Assembly (NCBI GenBank): GCA_910584475.1
Contig: CAJUBD010000004.1
Location: 124,001-188,000 of the forward strand
Direction: 5' to 3'
Length of the DNA: 64,000 bases
DNA from: an uncultured Treponema sp.
GTDB lineage: Bacteria; Spirochaetota; Spirochaetia; Treponematales; Treponemataceae
The notes below the pieces were generated by a model, which worked only from the letters and a program-made list of their open reading frames with translations, searched no databases and had not been told where the DNA came from. Below, piece after piece: positions 25,390 through 33,568 of the stretch. Each line of letters starts with the position of its first letter. The stretch's first letter is position 1. Made by a program: the position numbers and the translations under genes.

Positions 25390-25550
25390 AAAAAGCCTCC
25401 TTTTTTCGTTCTTTAATTTGCGACATCGCAATGAAATGCCTTCGCAACAAGCGCGAAGTTTCCAGCGGAAGTCGCAATGAATGGTACAGTTTGCAACGCA
25501 AACTGTAGTTAAACACAGCGGCAGTATTTTTGACGCTGCATTTAAACCTT
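25390..25550 (-). promoter_or_regulatory. Multi-hairpin leader module before the CBM-like gene
   Basis: Minus strand: hairpin 1 at 25508-25547 (GTTTAAATGCAGCG / CGCTGTGTTTAAC), hairpin 2 at 25486-25506 (ACAGTTTGCGTTGCAAACTGT), then GCATTTCATTGCGA and a short GCGATGTCGC stem before AAAAGGAGGC. It lies between the promoter and the GTG, so it is transcribed. Confidence 0.6.
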
Positions 25551-25587
25551 TTTCGCACGCGCCCGCAACGCGAGGCGCACGCAAATT

Positions 25588-25605
25588 AAAGAAACCGTTT
25601 TCTTA
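25588..25605 (-). promoter_or_regulatory. LacI-type operator-like palindrome, copy C
   Basis: AAAGAAACCGTTTTCTTA, immediately downstream of the predicted transcription start of the CBM-like gene (about 25610). Confidence 0.65.
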
Positions 25606-25616
25606 TTCCTAAAGTC

Positions 25617-25644
25617 ATTATACCACGCTTTTGAATATTGTCAA
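25617..25644 (-). promoter_or_regulatory. Promoter of the CBM-like gene
   Basis: Minus strand -35 TTGACA (25639-25644), 16-bp spacer, -10 TATAAT (25617-25622): consensus in both boxes. Confidence 0.8.
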
Positions 25645-25729
25645 GCAAAATTTTCAAAAAAAAATCATTTTTTTTCGCGCGAACGGCGAAACGCGAAAAT
25701 GGTTACGAAATGGAAAATTTGGCACATTA

Positions 25730-25781
25730 TTATAACACGGATTTTTTTTCACTGGACTGAAAAAGAAATCCGTGTTATAAT
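25730..25781 (+). promoter_or_regulatory. Promoter within inverted repeat, DUF4160-DUF2442 pair
   Basis: TTATAACACGGATTT (25730-25744) is repeated inverted as AAATCCGTGTTATAA (25766-25780). A promoter lies across it: -35 TGGACT (25753-25758), 17-bp spacer, -10 TATAAT (25776-25781), with the ATG at 25787. The arms could be an operator for autoregulation. Confidence 0.6.
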
Positions 25782-25786
25782 ATTTT

Positions 25787-26032
25787 ATGCCGAAAGTTTT
25801 TGAATATAAAAAATACAAATTCTTTTTCTTTTCAAACGAAGGCGACCCGGTTGAGCCATGCCATATTCATGTGCGAAAAGATGAAAAATTGTGTAAATTT
25901 TGGATTTCAGAAAAAGCGGTTTTAGCGGAAAACTACGGATTTTCACCCGAAGTTTTAAATGAACTTCGGAAAGTCGCGAACGAAAACATCGGCAAAATAA
26001 AGGAGGCTTGGCATGAATATTTCAGCAAATGA
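25787..26032 (+). CDS. DUF4160 family protein
   Basis: 81 aa, small basic protein with the family signature around EPCHIHVRKDEK (His-x-His) after an F-rich strand segment. DUF4160 proteins are usually encoded next to DUF2442 proteins, as here, and have been suggested as toxin-antitoxin-like pairs; function is not established. The start codon lies 5 nt after the -10 box, so it is probably leaderless. It overlaps the next gene by 20 nt. Confidence 0.8.
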   Translation: MPKVFEYKKYKFFFFSNEGDPVEPCHIHVRKDEKLCKFWISEKAVLAENYGFSPEVLNELRKVANENIGKIKEAWHEYFSK

Positions 26033-26270
26033 GGCGCGGGCGACAAAAGTTGAATTCAGCGAAAACAGTTTTTCCGTAACTTTATTGGACGGACGAATTC
26101 TTTCCGTGCCAAAAGCATGGTTTCCGATTTTGTGCGAAGCGAGCGATGCACAATTAAATAATTATGTTTTGAGCGGCGGCGGAATTGGAATCCATTGGGA
26201 CGAGATTGACGAAGACATTTTTGTACCAGGACTTTTACTCGGAAACGCAGGCGTAAAACTTACCGCCTAA
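26013..26270 (+). CDS. DUF2442 family protein
   Basis: 85 aa. The family pattern is clear: LLDGRILSVPKAWFPIL and GIGIHWDEIDEDIFVPGLL. Predicted DNA-binding or antitoxin-like partner of the DUF4160 protein; this is inference from gene pairing. AAGGAGG sits just before the ATG inside the first gene. Confidence 0.82.
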   Translation: MNISANEARATKVEFSENSFSVTLLDGRILSVPKAWFPILCEASDAQLNNYVLSGGGIGIHWDEIDEDIFVPGLLLGNAGVKLTA

Positions 26271-26345
26271 TTTTTTCGCGCATAATAAATTCATCCATTT
26301 CATTCACTCTTCGCAAGAAAATTCAAAAAATCACGGTAAACTGAC

Positions 26346-26373
26346 TTGACTTTACGGCGAAATATGGTATACT
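26346..26373 (+). promoter_or_regulatory. Promoter of the GH5-epimerase-GH130 operon
   Basis: -35 TTGACT (26346-26351), 16-bp spacer, -10 TATACT (26368-26373); predicted start near 26380. Confidence 0.75.
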
Positions 26374-26382
26374 GAAATCGTT

Positions 26383-26400
26383 AAAGAAAACGGTTTCTTA
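26383..26400 (+). promoter_or_regulatory. LacI-type operator-like palindrome, copy D
   Basis: AAAGAAAACGGTTTCTTA with perfect dyad AAGAAA-x-CG-x-TTTCTT character, directly after the predicted start site, a place where a repressor would block transcription. Same position relative to the promoter as copy C. Confidence 0.7.
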
Positions 26401-26449
26401 TTCTGTTAAAAGTTTACTTTGTGAACTCTATTATGGGAGAAAATGCTAA

Positions 26450-28567
26450 ATGAAGAAAAATTTTATTTACGCGGCGGCGCTATGTGCGGCATGCATCCTC
26501 GTATCCTGCGGTGGCGGGAACAAAGAATTCGTTTCCGTGAAAAACGGAAAATTCATGCTGGACGGAAAGGAATTCCGTTTCGCAGGAACGAACAACTATT
26601 ATTTGGACTATTCGCCCGACAAAATGATTACTGACGTGCTCGACGACGCGCAGGCGATGAACCTTTCGGTGGTGCGATGCTGGGGATTTCAATTCGGACC
26701 AAACCGCGACCATAATTCGCACGGAATGGATACGCCGGGCGAATACGGCGTTCCCGAAAAATTCATCAAGCGCAACAAAAAGTCGCCCGATGAATTTGGC
26801 TATCCGCGCAATGTCATTGAGCGGCTCGATTTTACCGTGGCGGAGGCAAAGAAGCGCGACATAAAACTTGTGGTTGCCCTCAATAATTATTGGGGCGATT
26901 TTGGAGGCGTGAAGAACGCGTCTTCTTGGCAGCGTTGGTTTAAGCTGGAAAAGGACACGGATTTTTTCACTAACGAAGAATGCAAGGCGGCGTACAAGGA
27001 CTACATCCGCGAAATGCTCACACATACGAATGAATATACAGGGCTTGCGCTTTGCGATGATCCCACGGTGATGGCTTGGGAAGTTATGAACGAGCCGCGC
27101 AATCCCGACGACAAGAAAGGAAAAATTCTCGTGGAATGGACGGACGAAATTTCTGCATATATAAAAAGCCTCGCTCCAAAGCAACTTTGCGCCGTGGGCG
27201 ACGAGGGCTTTATGAACAATGGCTTTACTCCGATTGGCGGCGAAGGCGGCACTTGCTACGACGGTTACGAAGGCGCGGATTTCGAGGCGTTCCTCAAACT
27301 CAAGAACATCGACTACGGCACTTTCCATCTTTATCCTGAAACTTGGGGAATCCTTGAAAACTATCAAGTGGCTTGGGGCGAGGAATACATCAAAAAGCAC
27401 GCGGAGGCGGCGAAGGCCGCTAAAAAGCCTGTCGTGCTTGAAGAGTACGGAACAAGCGCGGGCGGCAAACTCAATCGCCTTGCCGTATACGACATCTGGA
27501 ACAATGTCGCCTACAAAAACGGAGTGAACGGAAGCCAATTTTGGATACTCACTTCCTCCAACATTTACGAACAAAACGAAGGCGGCGATGGAATCTATGA
27601 TGACTACGATGGATTCCGCATTATGAACGACAAAAGCGATGTGTCAAATCTGCTTTCCGACTATGCCGTGCTCTTTGCTACCGGCAAAAAAAGCGAGACA
27701 CTTTCAAAGCCGCGAGTCTATCTTCTCAACCCTGCGCGCGATCAGGACATAAAGGACGTGTTTGAAGTAAGAGCGAAATTCTTAAGCGGCAACGACAGCA
27801 AGATTTCCGTAAAGCGCGCGGAGCTTTTCATAGATGGAGAAGCAGCTCCAAGTCCGCGCACACTCAACTACAACGCGGAGTCGGACACATACCGAATCAA
27901 ATTCGACACGCTCGGAATGGCAAAGATTTTTCCCGATGGCTCTACGCTCGCGATGAAAGTCGTGTTCACTTTGAGCGACGGAACTGTCCTCGAAACAGCC
28001 GAAAATTCCGTAACGATTTCCAATGTCATAACCTACAGCGTCATCAAGCACTATGACTTTGCCACCGACATCGCCGACGCTTCGTCAATGGGCGGCTATA
28101 TGGCGGAAATAAAAGGCATCAAGCACACAAGTCTCAACGGAGGAATGGTGCAGGTGGACGGGCAGTATTCTGGCGAAAACGACTGGGAAGAACTCAAGGT
28201 AAAATTCGGCACAATGCGTGAAGTGGCGGACGCGGCGAAGATGGACTTCACTTTCTACTACGAAAAGGCCAAGGTGATTCCGCACGCCACAAAATCTTCT
28301 GAAAGCGACAGACTTCCCGGAGTGCAGCCATACATCGCGTTTGATCCGGGGTGGGTAAAAACCGGTCTCAAGGAAAATAACGCCCGCATTGTCGATGTGC
28401 CTGTCGTAACGCTTGAAGACGGAAAGGAATATTACAAAGTTTCCACGTCGCTTGAATTCTTCCAAAATCCGTCGTACACTTTCGTCACCATCTGTCCGAC
28501 GCTCGGCTACATAAAGTACGAAGGTCCAATTTACATCGACGATGTAATCCTGTACAAAAAGGACTAG
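26450..28567 (+). CDS. Beta-mannanase, glycoside hydrolase family 5, lipoprotein with C-terminal binding domain
   Basis: Endo-beta-1,4-mannanase anchored in the envelope. The lipoprotein signal MKKNFIYAAALCAACILVSC is followed by a GH5 barrel (about 30-400) with the family asparagine and acid/base Glu in AWEVMNEPRNP (E215) and the nucleophile in KPVVLEEYG (E331 or E332); the N-terminal LDGKEFRFAGTNNYYL is typical of GH5_7 mannanases. Residues about 430-520 form an Ig-like linker domain. Residues about 530-705 form a beta-sandwich resembling mannan-binding CBM27-type domains. First gene of the mannan operon, under promoter 26346 and operator D. Confidence 0.93.
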   Translation: MKKNFIYAAALCAACILVSCGGGNKEFVSVKNGKFMLDGKEFRFAGTNNYYLDYSPDKMITDVLDDAQAMNLSVVRCWGFQFGPNRDHNSHGMDTPGEYGVPEKFIKRNKKSPDEFGYPRNVIERLDFTVAEAKKRDIKLVVALNNYWGDFGGVKNASSWQRWFKLEKDTDFFTNEECKAAYKDYIREMLTHTNEYTGLALCDDPTVMAWEVMNEPRNPDDKKGKILVEWTDEISAYIKSLAPKQLCAVGDEGFMNNGFTPIGGEGGTCYDGYEGADFEAFLKLKNIDYGTFHLYPETWGILENYQVAWGEEYIKKHAEAAKAAKKPVVLEEYGTSAGGKLNRLAVYDIWNNVAYKNGVNGSQFWILTSSNIYEQNEGGDGIYDDYDGFRIMNDKSDVSNLLSDYAVLFATGKKSETLSKPRVYLLNPARDQDIKDVFEVRAKFLSGNDSKISVKRAELFIDGEAAPSPRTLNYNAESDTYRIKFDTLGMAKIFPDGSTLAMKVVFTLSDGTVLETAENSVTISNVITYSVIKHYDFATDIADASSMGGYMAEIKGIKHTSLNGGMVQVDGQYSGENDWEELKVKFGTMREVADAAKMDFTFYYEKAKVIPHATKSSESDRLPGVQPYIAFDPGWVKTGLKENNARIVDVPVVTLEDGKEYYKVSTSLEFFQNPSYTFVTICPTLGYIKYEGPIYIDDVILYKKD

Positions 28568-28618
28568 CGAAAGGCGATTGCTATTTTGAATTTTTTTTCA
28601 AACTTTTAAGGAGGAAAT

Positions 28619-29806
28619 ATGAAAGAAAGTTTAAAAACGCTCAAGGAGGAAAACGAACACGAACTCACCGCGCACCTGATTCCATTTTGGGAAAGTTTGC
28701 GCGATGAGCGCGGCGGTTTCTACGGGCTGGTGGATTTCGACCTTAACGTGCACAAAGACGCATCCAAGGGTTGCATTTTGAATTCGAGAATCCTGTACTT
28801 CTTTTCACGCTCGTACAAAATTCTCGGCGGCGAAGATTTGCGCGAATGCGCCGATCACGCGTGGCGTTTTTTGCGCGATTTTTGTCTTGACAAAGAAAAC
28901 GGCGGAGTGTTTTGGTCGCTGAACGCGGACGGCTCGCCGCTCGACACGACGAAGCACACTTACAACCAAGCGTTCGCGATTTACGCGCTCTCGAATTACT
29001 TCGACGCGACGGGAAACGCCGACGCGCTGGCGCTTGCCGAATCGCTTTTCGATTTGATTGAAAAAAAATGTCGTGATGCGGACGGCTACCTCGAATCTTT
29101 TTCGCGCGATTTTTTGCCAGAATCAAACGAAAAACTTTCCGAAAACGGCGTGATGGCGGAACGCACGATGAACACGCTTTTGCATGTAATGGAAGCGTAC
29201 ACGGATTTTTTCAGAGTTTCAAAAAATCCCAAAGCAAAGGGTGCACTCGAAGAAATTCTTAAAATCGAATCGGAAAAAATCTGGAACGAAAAACTTTCTA
29301 GGCAGGAAGTCTTTTTCGACAAGAATTACAATTCGCTCATCGACTTGCATTCTTACGGACACGACATCGAAAGTTCGTGGCTTGTAGATTGCGCGGCGGA
29401 AATTCTTGGCGATGAAAATTCTATAAAAAAAATTACGCGGGCGATGGCGGAAAAAATTCTTTCGTGCGCGTTCAAAAAAAATTCTGTTCTCAACGAATGC
29501 GAGCGCGGCATTGATGATGAAACGCGCGTTTGGTGGGTGCAGGCGGAAGCCGTGGTCGGATTTTTCAACGCGTGGCAAAAATCAGGCGAAGAAAAATTTT
29601 TTGATGCCGCTTGCGCCGTTTGGAACTACATAAAGAATTTCTTTGTGGACAAACGCGAAAAAAGCGAATGGTTCGGCTACTTGGACGAAAACGGGACGGC
29701 GAAAAATCTGCCGATTGTCGAGCCGTGGAAATGTCCGTACCACAACGGACGAATGTGCCTTGAAATAATTTCGCGGATTTCCGAAATCGAAGAAAGCGAA
29801 AAATGA
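28619..29806 (+). CDS. Cellobiose/mannobiose 2-epimerase (AGE family)
   Basis: Cytoplasmic (alpha/alpha)6-barrel epimerase of 395 aa that turns the reducing-end mannose of mannobiose into glucose. Family segments seen: N-terminal FWESLRDERGGFYGLVDF, KGCILNSRILYFFSRSY, the catalytic His regions HTYNQAFAIYALS and DLHSYGHDIESSWL, and VWWVQAEAVVGFFNAW. Being placed between a mannanase and two GH130 phosphorylases makes mannobiose the likely substrate. It starts 51 nt after the GH5 gene behind AGGAGG. Confidence 0.9.
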   Translation: MKESLKTLKEENEHELTAHLIPFWESLRDERGGFYGLVDFDLNVHKDASKGCILNSRILYFFSRSYKILGGEDLRECADHAWRFLRDFCLDKENGGVFWSLNADGSPLDTTKHTYNQAFAIYALSNYFDATGNADALALAESLFDLIEKKCRDADGYLESFSRDFLPESNEKLSENGVMAERTMNTLLHVMEAYTDFFRVSKNPKAKGALEEILKIESEKIWNEKLSRQEVFFDKNYNSLIDLHSYGHDIESSWLVDCAAEILGDENSIKKITRAMAEKILSCAFKKNSVLNECERGIDDETRVWWVQAEAVVGFFNAWQKSGEEKFFDAACAVWNYIKNFFVDKREKSEWFGYLDENGTAKNLPIVEPWKCPYHNGRMCLEIISRISEIEESEK

Positions 29807-29837
29807 AACATATTTTGATTTTTTATAAGGAGAGTAT

Positions 29838-30000
29838 GATAAAAGCCGCACAAATGGCGCGTCTTTTATCAACTCAAGTTTGTCCAGTTGCGTCGCAACT
29901 TGCCAAACTTGTTATATACTGCGTTTTTCACTTCGTTGCAAAACGCGTTAAAAAGGCAAAAACGAAATTGCAATTTAATTTTTGCCTTTTTATTAGGAGA
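29838..30000 (+). promoter_or_regulatory. Multi-hairpin module between epimerase and GH130, with upstream ORF
   Basis: Hairpin 1 at 29838-29870 (GATAAAAGCCGC / GCGTCTTTTATC, apex AAATGGCGC), hairpin 2 at 29875-29911, hairpin 3 at 29921-29946 (GCGTTTT / AAAACGC), hairpin 4 at 29950-29991 (AAAAAGGCAAAAA / TTTTTGCCTTTTT), then TTAGGAGA. A 57-codon ORF behind AAGGAG starts at 29836 (MIKAAQMARLLSTQVC...) and its TGA overlaps the GH130 ATG as ATGA. Confidence 0.65.
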
Positions 30001-30005
30001 AGCAA

Positions 30006-31178
30006 ATGACATTCGCAGAAAAAAAGAATTTGGTAGAAAAAAAATACGAGGCGACAATTTCGCTCAAAAACGATCGCACGGATTTTTACAATGGCATATA
30101 CAGCCGCTACAAAAATCCAGTCCTCACGCGCGAACACATTCCGCCTTTTTGGAAATTCGATATGGATGAAAAGGCGAATCCGAATTTTATGGAAAGACTC
30201 GGCGTGAACGCGGTGCTCAATTCGGGCGCGATTTTTCTTGACGGAAAATATTTTCTTGTGGCTCGTGTTGAAGGAAACGACAGAAAATCATTTTTCGCGG
30301 TGGCGGAGAGTGCGAACGGCACGGAAGGATTTCGCTTTTGGGATTATCCAGTGCGGCTTCCGGACACTTGTCCCGAAGAAACGAACGTATACGACATGCG
30401 CCTCACGAAGCACGAGGACGGCTGGATTTACGGCGTGTTTTGTTCGGAAAGCAAGGACAAAGATTCAGCGGACTTAGGCGCGGCCGTGGCTCAAGCAGGA
30501 ATAGTCCGCACAAAGGACTTAAAGAATTGGGAGCGGCTTGCGAACCTAAAGACGCTTCGCTCGCCGCAACAGCGCAATGTCGCGCTTCATCCTGAATTCG
30601 TCGGAGGAAAATATGCTTTCTACACGCGCCCCATGGACGGCTTCATCGAAACAGGTTCGGGAGGGGGAATCGGATTCGGACTTTGCGATGACATCACGCA
30701 TGCGCAAATTGACGAAGAAAAAATCATCAGTTCGAGGAAGTACCACACCATCACCGAATCGAAAAACGGCGCGGGCGCAGTTCCGATAAAAACTTCGCGC
30801 GGATGGATTCACATCGCGCATGGGGTGCGCAACACGGCGGCAGGTTTGCGATATGTGCTGTATTGTTTTGCTACGGACTTGCTCGACCCGTCGAAAGTCA
30901 TCGCCGAACCTTCGGGAACTTTTATCCAGCCATTCGGGGGGGAGCGCGTGGGTGATGTGAGCAACGTCGTCTTTACCAACGGCGCGATTGTGAACGAAGC
31001 GGGCGAAGTTTTCATATACTACGCCTCGAGCGACACGCGCGTCCATGTGGCGACGACCACGCTCGACTTGCTTGAAGATTATGTTTTCAACACGCCGAAA
31101 GATCCGATGCGTTCCGTAGAATGCGTGACGCAAAGATGCGCGCTCATAGAAAAAAATCTTTCTTTTTTGAAAAGATGA
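30006..31178 (+). CDS. GH130 phosphorylase, 4-O-beta-D-mannosyl-D-glucose phosphorylase type
   Basis: Cytoplasmic phosphorylase, 390 aa, expected to split mannosylglucose with phosphate into mannose-1-phosphate and glucose. The N-terminal YNGIYSRYKNPVLTREHIPPFW and FMERLGVNAVLNSGAIFLDGKYFLVARVEG match the GH130 subfamily 1 pattern, with the catalytic Asp in ETNVYDMRLT. GH130_1 enzymes act together with the 2-epimerase encoded just upstream. A G7 run at about 30946-30952 (PFGGER) is in frame. Confidence 0.88.
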   Translation: MTFAEKKNLVEKKYEATISLKNDRTDFYNGIYSRYKNPVLTREHIPPFWKFDMDEKANPNFMERLGVNAVLNSGAIFLDGKYFLVARVEGNDRKSFFAVAESANGTEGFRFWDYPVRLPDTCPEETNVYDMRLTKHEDGWIYGVFCSESKDKDSADLGAAVAQAGIVRTKDLKNWERLANLKTLRSPQQRNVALHPEFVGGKYAFYTRPMDGFIETGSGGGIGFGLCDDITHAQIDEEKIISSRKYHTITESKNGAGAVPIKTSRGWIHIAHGVRNTAAGLRYVLYCFATDLLDPSKVIAEPSGTFIQPFGGERVGDVSNVVFTNGAIVNEAGEVFIYYASSDTRVHVATTTLDLLEDYVFNTPKDPMRSVECVTQRCALIEKNLSFLKR

Positions 31179-31231
31179 TTTTTTGAAATTCGGCAATATC
31201 GAAAAAATATTTTTATTTTACAGGAGATATG

Positions 31232-31408
31232 ATAGAAGTACTGTACAAATGGCGCGGCACTTCTATTATGACAAGTTTCCGTTGGAAACTTACATATTTC
31301 ACATGTGTGCGTCGCAACAAGTTGCTTAACGCGCACGTTAAAAAGGCAATTGCGAAATTGTTAGCAATCCGGAAGGATTGCGACTTTTGCCATTGACTTT
31401 TTATGGGA
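31232..31408 (+). promoter_or_regulatory. Multi-hairpin module between the two GH130 genes
   Basis: Hairpin 1 at 31232-31266 (ATAGAAGTACTG / GGCACTTCTAT, apex AAATGGCGC), hairpin 2 at 31273-31291 (AAGTTTCCGTTGGAAACTT), hairpin 3 at 31305-31336 (GTGTGCG / CGCGCAC), hairpin 4 at 31340-31402 ending GACTTTTTAT, then GGGAGA. An upstream ORF (MIEVLYKWRGTSIMTS...) with AGGAG starts at 31229. Confidence 0.63.
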
Positions 31409-31416
31409 GAAGAAAA

Positions 31417-32433
31417 ATGATTAAAGTAATTGGCGAAAAAATTCCGAACATTCCGTGGGAAGAAAAGCCAGCCGAATGCCAAGGTCCAGTCTGGCGTTAT
31501 TCCAAAAATCCCGTCATTGCCCGCAATCCGCTTCCAAACGTAACGCGAATCTTCAACAGCGCGGTGGCGACATGGAAGGGAGGGGAAGCAAGCGTGGAAA
31601 AAAGGAGCGGAAATTTCGTGGGCGTGTTCCGTGCCGAAACTTGCAACGGAATCCCTTATCTTTATTTCGGATTCAGCGACGATGCGCTCAACTGGAAATT
31701 CAGCGAAGGCAAAATCAAAATCACCGATGAAGACGGACGAGATGTCAGTCCCAATTACGCATACGATCCGCGCCTCATAAAAATCGGTGAGGATTACCAC
31801 ATAGTCTGGTGCACGGATTTTCACGGTGCGTCAATCGGAATCGCTACTACTCGCGACTTTCGCACGTTCACCACGCGCGGAAACGGTTTCCTTCCGTTCA
31901 ACCGAAACGGAGTGCTTTTCCCTCGCAAAATCGACGGAAAATATTTTATGCTCACCCGTCCTTCGGACAGCGGGCACACTCCGTTCGGCGACATTTTTCT
32001 TTCCGAGAGCGACGACCTTTTGCATTGGGGAAACCACAAATGGGTGATGGGAAAATCGAGCGAATGGTGGCAGTCGGTTAAAATCGGAGCGGGCTGCGCC
32101 CCAATTGAAACCGAAGAAGGCTGGCTTTTGATTTACCACGGAGTTACGGGCACTTGCTCGGGATTCATATATTCCATAGGCGCGGCCATCTTGGACAGTA
32201 ACGAGCCGTGGCGCGTGATTCATCGCTGTGGAAATTTTCTGCTCACTCCGGAAGTGGAATACGAAGAGCGCGGATTCGTGCCGAGCGTGGTCTTTCCGTG
32301 TGCCGCCCTCGTTGACTCTGAAACGAACCGAATGGCAATCTACTACGGCGCGGCTGACACAAACACGGCTCTCGCGTTCACTACGGTTGACGAAGTGGTC
32401 GCCTATGTGAAAAAATTCGACATAATAAAATAG
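31417..32433 (+). CDS. GH130 phosphorylase, beta-1,4-mannooligosaccharide phosphorylase type
   Basis: 338-aa GH130 enzyme of the second subfamily, which removes terminal mannose from longer manno-oligosaccharides by phosphorolysis. Typical segments are GPVWRYSKNPVIARNPLPNVTRIFNSAV, GRDVSPNYAYDPRLIKIGEDYHIVWCTD with the catalytic Asp, and FLPFNRNGVLFPRKIDGKYFMLTRPSD. The upstream in-frame ATG at 31378 lies in hairpin 4; ATG 31417 follows GGGAGAAG. Last gene of the operon. Confidence 0.88.
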   Translation: MIKVIGEKIPNIPWEEKPAECQGPVWRYSKNPVIARNPLPNVTRIFNSAVATWKGGEASVEKRSGNFVGVFRAETCNGIPYLYFGFSDDALNWKFSEGKIKITDEDGRDVSPNYAYDPRLIKIGEDYHIVWCTDFHGASIGIATTRDFRTFTTRGNGFLPFNRNGVLFPRKIDGKYFMLTRPSDSGHTPFGDIFLSESDDLLHWGNHKWVMGKSSEWWQSVKIGAGCAPIETEEGWLLIYHGVTGTCSGFIYSIGAAILDSNEPWRVIHRCGNFLLTPEVEYEERGFVPSVVFPCAALVDSETNRMAIYYGAADTNTALAFTTVDEVVAYVKKFDIIK

Positions 32434-32434
32434 C

Positions 32435-32468
32435 AAAAAATCCGCGCGAATAGTCGCGCGGATTTTTT
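32435..32468 (+). terminator. Terminator of the mannan operon
   Basis: AAAAAATCCGCGCGA / TCGCGCGGATTTTTT with a four-base loop; perfect stem, symmetrical and so also able to end birA on the other strand. Confidence 0.9.
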
Positions 32469-32566
32469 GATTCGAGTCTTGCTTGTGGTTTTTATCACGG
32501 ATTTTATTTCAATTTAAAAACTCATCATTGCCTAAAAATTTGCAAGCCATCGTTCAATGTCATTGT

Positions 32567-33364
32567 TCATTCTTCTATTTGTGTTGAAACCTCGCCGCTT
32601 TCCAAGCGCAACGTTTTTCCGTCTTCCGTGCGCACGACAAGCCTTGCATTTTCATCGATGTCAAGAACATCCGCAAAAAAAGAATTCTTGTCGCCAACCA
32701 GCGGAAAAACTTTTACGCGCCGACCAATCAAAAACGAGCGCGACTTGTATTCCAAAAGCGCGCTGCGGTAAGCGGCGTAATTTTCAAAAGCGCGATCGTA
32801 CAAAGTGTACAAGTTTTCGCAAATTTCAAAAAGCAATTTTTCTTTCAGCAAATCAATCGAAGCAAATTCGCAAAATTGTTTTTCGTCTTGAAAAATCGCG
32901 CCGGCCTTTTTTTGGATTTCTTCTGGAAAATATTTTTCCAAAACATTTATGCCGATTCCGATTGCCGCGCCATCGATTTTTTGCGAGAGCGAATCGACAT
33001 GCCCCTCCGCCAAGATGCCGCAAATTTTTTTTTCGTTCAAATATATATCGTTCACCCATTTTATCTGCGCGGAAATTCCAAAAAGTTTTTGCAACGCGCG
33101 GCAAACTGCAAGCGCGGCGAGCACAGTCAATTTTGCGGGCGCTTCAATCGAAACGCGCGGCGCGTAAATCGCTGTGAAATAAAGACCGCTTTTTGGCGGA
33201 GAAAAAAACTCGCGCTTTATCCGCCCCCTCCCTGCGCTTTGCTCTTCCGCCACGACGACATTTTTGTCAAGCGATCGAACTCCGTCATTTTTCGCCGCAT
33301 CGTTCAAAAGCGAAAGCGCGTAACTGTTCGTGGAATCAATTTTTTTCAAGCGAATGTAATTCAA
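32567..33364 (-). CDS. birA: Biotin--[acetyl-CoA-carboxylase] ligase
   Basis: Attaches biotin to carboxylase carrier domains; 265 aa, cytoplasmic. The core DSTNSYALSLL, VVAEEQSAGRGRIKREFFSPPKSGLYFT (with the GRGR loop), IKWVNDIYLNEKKICGILAEG and IGIGINV are all in place, with a C-terminal SH3-like domain. There is no N-terminal winged helix, so this is the monofunctional type and not a repressor. TTG 33364 fits AGGAAG just upstream. Confidence 0.92.
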   Translation of the reverse strand: MNYIRLKKIDSTNSYALSLLNDAAKNDGVRSLDKNVVVAEEQSAGRGRIKREFFSPPKSGLYFTAIYAPRVSIEAPAKLTVLAALAVCRALQKLFGISAQIKWVNDIYLNEKKICGILAEGHVDSLSQKIDGAAIGIGINVLEKYFPEEIQKKAGAIFQDEKQFCEFASIDLLKEKLLFEICENLYTLYDRAFENYAAYRSALLEYKSRSFLIGRRVKVFPLVGDKNSFFADVLDIDENARLVVRTEDGKTLRLESGEVSTQIEE

Positions 33365-33373
33365 TTATGCTTC

Positions 33374-33514
33374 CTAAAATTTCAGCGCACCTTTAGAAGC
33401 AAGCGCGAAGATGACATTTCGCCGCACGGTGGTTTCGGCATGCTCGAACAATACAGGCACGCGTTCAATCAGCGCAAGCAAAAGAGTATTTCCCTCAGAT
33501 ACCAATTCAAACAT
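33374..33514 (-). CDS. Possible small protein upstream of birA
   Basis: 46-codon frame (MFELVSEGNTLLLALIERVP...) that ends nine bases before the birA start and has the same codon style as its neighbours. The sequence is amphipathic and has no recognised domain. RBS is weak. It fills an otherwise empty 200-nt gap between the P-II-like gene and birA. Could be a chance ORF. Confidence 0.35.
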   Translation of the reverse strand: MFELVSEGNTLLLALIERVPVLFEHAETTVRRNVIFALASKGALKF

Positions 33515-33568
33515 CGTAAGTCTATTGCTTATTCCCGATTACTCATTACATGCGACGCTCGCGTTGCA

